Source: an uncultured Prevotellaceae bacterium
Lineage (GTDB): Bacteria > Bacteroidota > Bacteroidia > Bacteroidales > Bacteroidaceae
Assembly (NCBI GenBank): GCA_900316265.1
Contig: ONCH01000009.1
Location: 1 to 54,741 of the forward strand
Direction: 5' to 3'
DNA length: 54,741 nucleotides
Shown here: positions 54,649-54,741 of the stretch, piece by piece
Layout of the letters: every line of letters begins with the position of its first letter
How positions within the stretch are numbered: position 1 is the stretch's first letter
The notes under the pieces: generated by a model
Databases searched by the model: none
Told to the model about the DNA's origin: nothing
Seen by the model: the letters and a program-made list of their open reading frames with translations, nothing else
Translations under genes and position numbers: made by a program

Positions 54649-54741
54649 TGTCCACTAAAATCCATTAGCATTTTCAAAAGTGACATTTTGATAGTTAGTT
54701 CAGTCTTCAAACTCAAGCCATAGTTGCTGGTCATTACCTTT
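54649..54741. other. Sequence after the IstA break
   Basis: 93 bp with no coding region. The break is followed by AGTGTCCACTAAAATCC, which resembles the end of an insertion sequence, but I cannot assign it. The last bases (TACCTTT) might be the start of a -7 element cut by the window edge. Confidence 0.3.

Overview
The window looks like chromosomal DNA of a Prevotella-type member of the Bacteroidales. The evidence is internal. Promoters repeatedly show the Bacteroidetes consensus TTTG-(19-20 nt)-TAnnTTTG, there are few clear Shine-Dalgarno sites, LpxC and FabZ are fused, and the arabinose operon carries a Nudix-type AraR. A complete Na+-NQR operon and a K+-dependent type of membrane pyrophosphatase are also present. 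Almost all of the window is core housekeeping sequence. I found no CRISPR array, prophage, toxin-antitoxin or defence locus. The only mobile DNA is a broken IS21-type remnant at the right edge.

Layout: (1) 1-8390, minus strand: an L-arabinose operon in transcription order galM-like lipoprotein epimerase, SSS symporter, araR, araD, araA, a 211-bp palindrome-rich gap, araB, and a truncated family 2 glycosyltransferase. (2) 8447-15044, minus: lipid A and envelope operon lpxD, lpxC-fabZ, lpxA, miaA, PBP1A. (3) 15054-16315: an HD-domain phosphohydrolase with its own promoter, followed by about 680 bp without a gene that holds nested inverted repeats. (4) 16953-26950, minus: carB, rpsA with a long structured leader, and tamB. 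(5) 27012-33508, plus: nqrABCDEF and a small lipoprotein gene. (6) 33515-35647, minus: a sensor-linked SpoIIE/PP2C phosphatase. (7) 35816-38415, plus: a small Cys/His-rich membrane protein and a His-rich ZnuD-like TonB-dependent receptor. (8) 38425-38674, minus: tRNA-Thr(CGT) and tRNA-Gly(CCC). (9) 38752-48600, minus: a long co-directional block purU-hisH-hisA-hisF-hisIE-ftsE-lysC-lysA-uvrA. (10) 48739-50707, minus: a TRIC/UPF0126 membrane protein and rarA. (11) 50751-53901, plus: an unrecognised protein with a very acidic tail, then hppA with a clear terminator. (12) 53933-54741: tRNA-Lys(CTT) and IS21-type debris.

How the genes fit together: the arabinose genes form a complete route from sugar uptake (Na+ symport, anomer conversion) to D-xylulose 5-phosphate. 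NQR, the pyrophosphatase and the SSS symporter are plausibly linked by a sodium circuit. The lpx and PBP genes build the envelope. The his/lys block supplies amino acids and meso-DAP metabolism.

No wholly new multi-gene system is evident. The most interesting unexplained items are non-coding. They are the alternating palindromes upstream of araB, the inverted 8-bp repeat arrays near 16.5 kb, the paired hairpins in the rpsA leader, period-7 repeats that abut promoters and start codons, and a 14-codon ORF overlapping the tamB start. Among proteins, the least explained are the Cys/His-rich partner of the ZnuD-like receptor, the NQR-linked lipoprotein and the acidic-tail protein before hppA.
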